This document shows, piece by piece, positions 61,983 to 64,000 of a DNA stretch of 64,000 bases. Origin of the DNA: Rhizobiaceae bacterium. Lineage in GTDB: Bacteria > Pseudomonadota > Alphaproteobacteria > Rhizobiales > Rhizobiaceae. The stretch is from assembly GCA_017643025.1 (NCBI GenBank), contig JAEPOG010000004.1, forward strand, positions 1 through 64,000, read 5' to 3'. The notes under the pieces are model-generated. The model was not told the DNA's origin. It ran no database searches and was given only the letters and a program-made list of their open reading frames with translations. The translations under genes were made by a program, and so were the position numbers. Position 1 is the stretch's first letter, and the number at the start of each line of letters is the position of its first letter.

Positions 61983-63551
61983 CTATATCTGCCCGTATTG
62001 CGAGCGAAGCGCCATTTTGTCCACCTTGCCTGTGGCTCCGGTGGGCATTTTTGGCAATCGCACCACCTTGTCCGGCACCCACCAGGGCGCGACCCTGCCC
62101 TGCAGCGGCGCCAGCAACTCGTTGTCGCTGACGTCCCCGTCGTTGCGCAATTCGACAAGCAGTATGGGACGTTCGCCCCATTTCGGATCGGCACGCCCGA
62201 CGACGGCTGCCAGCGAAACCTGCGGCAGCTCGCTGATGATCGACTCGATCTCGGTCGGATTGATCCATTCGCCGCCGGATTTGATCAGGTCCTTCGACCG
62301 CCCCGTGATCACCAGATTGCCTTGGCGGTCTATCCTGGCGAGATCGCCGGTATCGAACCATCCGTCCGCGTCGGTCGCAGGCTCGCCCTGTCCCAAATAG
62401 CGCTCGACAACAGACGCGCCGCGCACCCGCAGATGCCCTTCCTCCTCGCGCTGTTGCGCCAAGGCGCGGCCTTCCGCGTCGGTCAGCAGCAGGTCGACAC
62501 CCAGAGCAGGCCGGCCCGACAGTCCCGCTTCGCGCTCCTCCAGATTTGGCGGCGCGATGGTGCCCAGAGGAGAAAGCTCCGTCATGCCCCAGCTGGTTTG
62601 GACTGCAACCCCGAGACGGTCTTCGATGCGTGTCATCAAAGCGGGAGGCATGGGCGACCCCCCGACAATGACCCGCCTGAGCGAGGGGACATCGCCTCCC
62701 TGCGCCTCCAGATGCTCGACCAGACCGAGCCATACGGTCGGCACCGCCGCCGCGATGGTAACGCCTTCGGCTGCGATCAGCCTTGCCAGGCTCGCGCCGT
62801 CTGTCATGCGTCCGGGCAGAACCAGTCGCGCGCCTGCCGCCGGCGCAGCAAACGGCATGCCCCAGGCGCTGGCGTGAAACATGGGCACCACTGGCATGAC
62901 CGTATCGCTGGCGGTGATTGCCATGACGTCTGCCTGCAGCAGCCGCAATGTGTGCAGGTAGGTGGAGCGGTGGGTGTAGGTCACGCCCTTGGGCTGCCCG
63001 GTGGTTCCCGAGGTGAAGCAGAGGCCGCACGCTATATGCTCGTCGAACCCGCCCCATTGGCCGTAGGGGCTCGCCGCTTGCTGCAGCGCTTCGAGCGACT
63101 CGACATCGCTGCCCGTGTCATCGCCGTCGATCAAAAGGATGCGCTTCAGCGGCGCGCCCGATGCAATTTCCCGGGCGAGCGGCAGAAGGTCCGCGCTGAC
63201 GATCGCGATCTCCGCCTCGGACTGGCGCAACATGGCGGCCGATTGCTCGGGCGTAAGTCGCGGGTTGAGCGTGTGGCAGACGGCGCCCATGCCCATGATG
63301 CCGTACCAGGCTTCCATATGCGCCTGGCTGTTCCATGCCAGCGTCGCCACCCGGTCGCCGGGGCGAATGCCCATGCCGGCAAGGGCACCGGAGACCAGCA
63401 AGGCGCGCTCGCGCAGCGAAGCGTATCCGATGCGCGTGACTGACCCATCCGCGCGGGCAGTTACTACGTCCGTTTCGGAATGCCATTTCGCGGCATGGTC
63501 GATGAACTTGTCGACCGTCAGCGCATAGGGCTGCATGGCGCCATCCGGCAT
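61983..63551 (-). CDS. AMP-dependent acyl-CoA synthetase (medium/long-chain or aryl acid)
   Basis: A 522-residue AMP-forming CoA ligase. Motifs: phosphate loop LCFTSGTTGQPKGVTYTHRS, adenine motif SWGMTELSPLG, DGWFDTGDLARIDRQGNLVITGRSKDLIKSGGEWINP and catalytic Lys in MPTGATGKVDKM. The histidine-rich VPMFHASAWGMPF segment is typical of fatty-acyl-CoA ligases. The ATG at 63551 overlaps the carboxylesterase stop as ATGA. It likely activates the acid released by the esterase or brought in by cassette C. Confidence 0.91.
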   Translation of the reverse strand: MPDGAMQPYALTVDKFIDHAAKWHSETDVVTARADGSVTRIGYASLRERALLVSGALAGMGIRPGDRVATLAWNSQAHMEAWYGIMGMGAVCHTLNPRLTPEQSAAMLRQSEAEIAIVSADLLPLAREIASGAPLKRILLIDGDDTGSDVESLEALQQAASPYGQWGGFDEHIACGLCFTSGTTGQPKGVTYTHRSTYLHTLRLLQADVMAITASDTVMPVVPMFHASAWGMPFAAPAAGARLVLPGRMTDGASLARLIAAEGVTIAAAVPTVWLGLVEHLEAQGGDVPSLRRVIVGGSPMPPALMTRIEDRLGVAVQTSWGMTELSPLGTIAPPNLEEREAGLSGRPALGVDLLLTDAEGRALAQQREEEGHLRVRGASVVERYLGQGEPATDADGWFDTGDLARIDRQGNLVITGRSKDLIKSGGEWINPTEIESIISELPQVSLAAVVGRADPKWGERPILLVELRNDGDVSDNELLAPLQGRVAPWWVPDKVVRLPKMPTGATGKVDKMALRSQYGQI

Positions 63552-64000
63552 CACCGCGACACCTCCGCCTGCCCCTCGGGCGCGGCGACTCCGACATTCC
63601 AGTTCCACGGAGTGTCGCCCGCCGCCCGGCGTCTGCCGATCACGGCATCGTTGAGCGCGAACATCCCCGGCAGCAGGTCGTCTTCCGCGCGCGCCGTACC
63701 CGCGAAACGGATGTGGCCGCCTGCGTCGTCGAAGGCCGGCCAGTCCGGCGCCCCGGTTGCACTAGGCACGCCGTCGCGGGCGAAGGATATCCAGTAGTCG
63801 CCGATCACCCGCGACAGCGCCGCCTCAGTCTCGGTTGCCGGAATGTCGGGCCACAAAGGCGGCGTGCTCTTCAGCGTGTCGAACAGATAAGGCAGTTCAC
63901 AGGCGTGGAAGCCCTCCAGCCCGGCCGCGGTGGCAGCGGGATAAATGTGGTCGAAGTAATAGGCGTAGAACGGCGCTCCAACGGCCTTCTGGGCCTCGCC
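63551..64000 (-). CDS. Type-B carboxylesterase (partial, N-terminus beyond window)
   Basis: The C-terminal 149 residues of a carboxylesterase/lipase family protein. The catalytic His lies in LEGFHACELPYLFDTL, and the conserved region DYWISFARDGVPSATGAPDWPAF is typical of the type-B family end. The GxSxG nucleophile lies outside the window. It overlaps the CoA-ligase gene by 1 base as ATGA. An esterase encoded ahead of a CoA ligase, SDR and propeller-type importer suggests that the substrate is an ester. The rest of the gene continues past base 64000. Confidence 0.85.
   Translation of the reverse strand, partial: GEAQKAVGAPFYAYYFDHIYPAATAAGLEGFHACELPYLFDTLKSTPPLWPDIPATETEAALSRVIGDYWISFARDGVPSATGAPDWPAFDDAGGHIRFAGTARAEDDLLPGMFALNDAVIGRRRAAGDTPWNWNVGVAAPEGQAEVSR

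Overview
The window is a high-GC chromosomal or large-replicon segment with densely packed catabolic operons, many 4-base ATGA stop/start overlaps, ABC importers of several classes and a rhizobial-type mosaic palindrome. This style fits an alphaproteobacterium of the order Hyphomicrobiales (Mesorhizobium/Phyllobacteriaceae-like). That assignment is an inference from gene content and style; no rRNA or marker gene is present. No tRNA, rRNA, CRISPR array, transposase or integrase was seen.

Region 1 (1-10.8 kb) is a sugar or sugar-acid utilisation locus: two sugar-isomerase/epimerase TIM barrels (one cut by the window edge), an enolase-superfamily dehydratase, a GntR/FCD regulator, a 2-hydroxyacid dehydrogenase, and a MalK/UgpC-type importer with two different ATPases, a small membrane protein, two permeases and a binding protein. 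Four TGGTnnnACCA palindromes lie in its two promoter regions. They form two pairs, each spaced exactly 180 bp, and are probable sites for the GntR protein.

Region 2 (10.8-15.6 kb) holds a TetR regulator divergent from a Tm-1-like protein, a PEP-hydrolase-family TIM barrel and a cupin, then an M24 peptidase-fold enzyme and a RidA protein. A GAGACGCGCGTCTC-type palindrome is found upstream of both arms.

Region 3 (15.6-30.6 kb) is a livFGMH-type importer with its binding protein, followed upstream by a tightly overlapping operon for tryptophan/anthranilate breakdown through 2-aminobenzoyl-CoA: the flavin monooxygenase/reductase fusion, SDR, MarR, enoyl-CoA hydratase, acyl-CoA dehydrogenase, aryl-CoA ligase and tryptophan 2,3-dioxygenase. 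A kynurenine-formamidase-like hydrolase and an alpha-hydroxyacid oxidase are transcribed divergently.

Region 4 (30.6-64 kb) is the unusual part. The same five-gene ABC import cassette occurs three times, always in the order RbsC-like permease, periplasmic binding protein, permease FUSED to a strictosidine-synthase/APMAP-like beta-propeller, a second stand-alone propeller, RbsA-like double ATPase. Cassettes B and A are joined by a CoA ligase and an enoyl-CoA hydratase into one apparent 16-kb transcription unit. Cassette C is preceded by a carboxylesterase, a CoA ligase, a TetR regulator and an MFE-2-like SDR. An AraC regulator and a second liv-type importer lie between cassettes B and C. The layout suggests import coupled to hydrolysis of an ester or lactone substrate, then CoA activation and beta-oxidation. 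The substrate is unknown, and this reading is inference.
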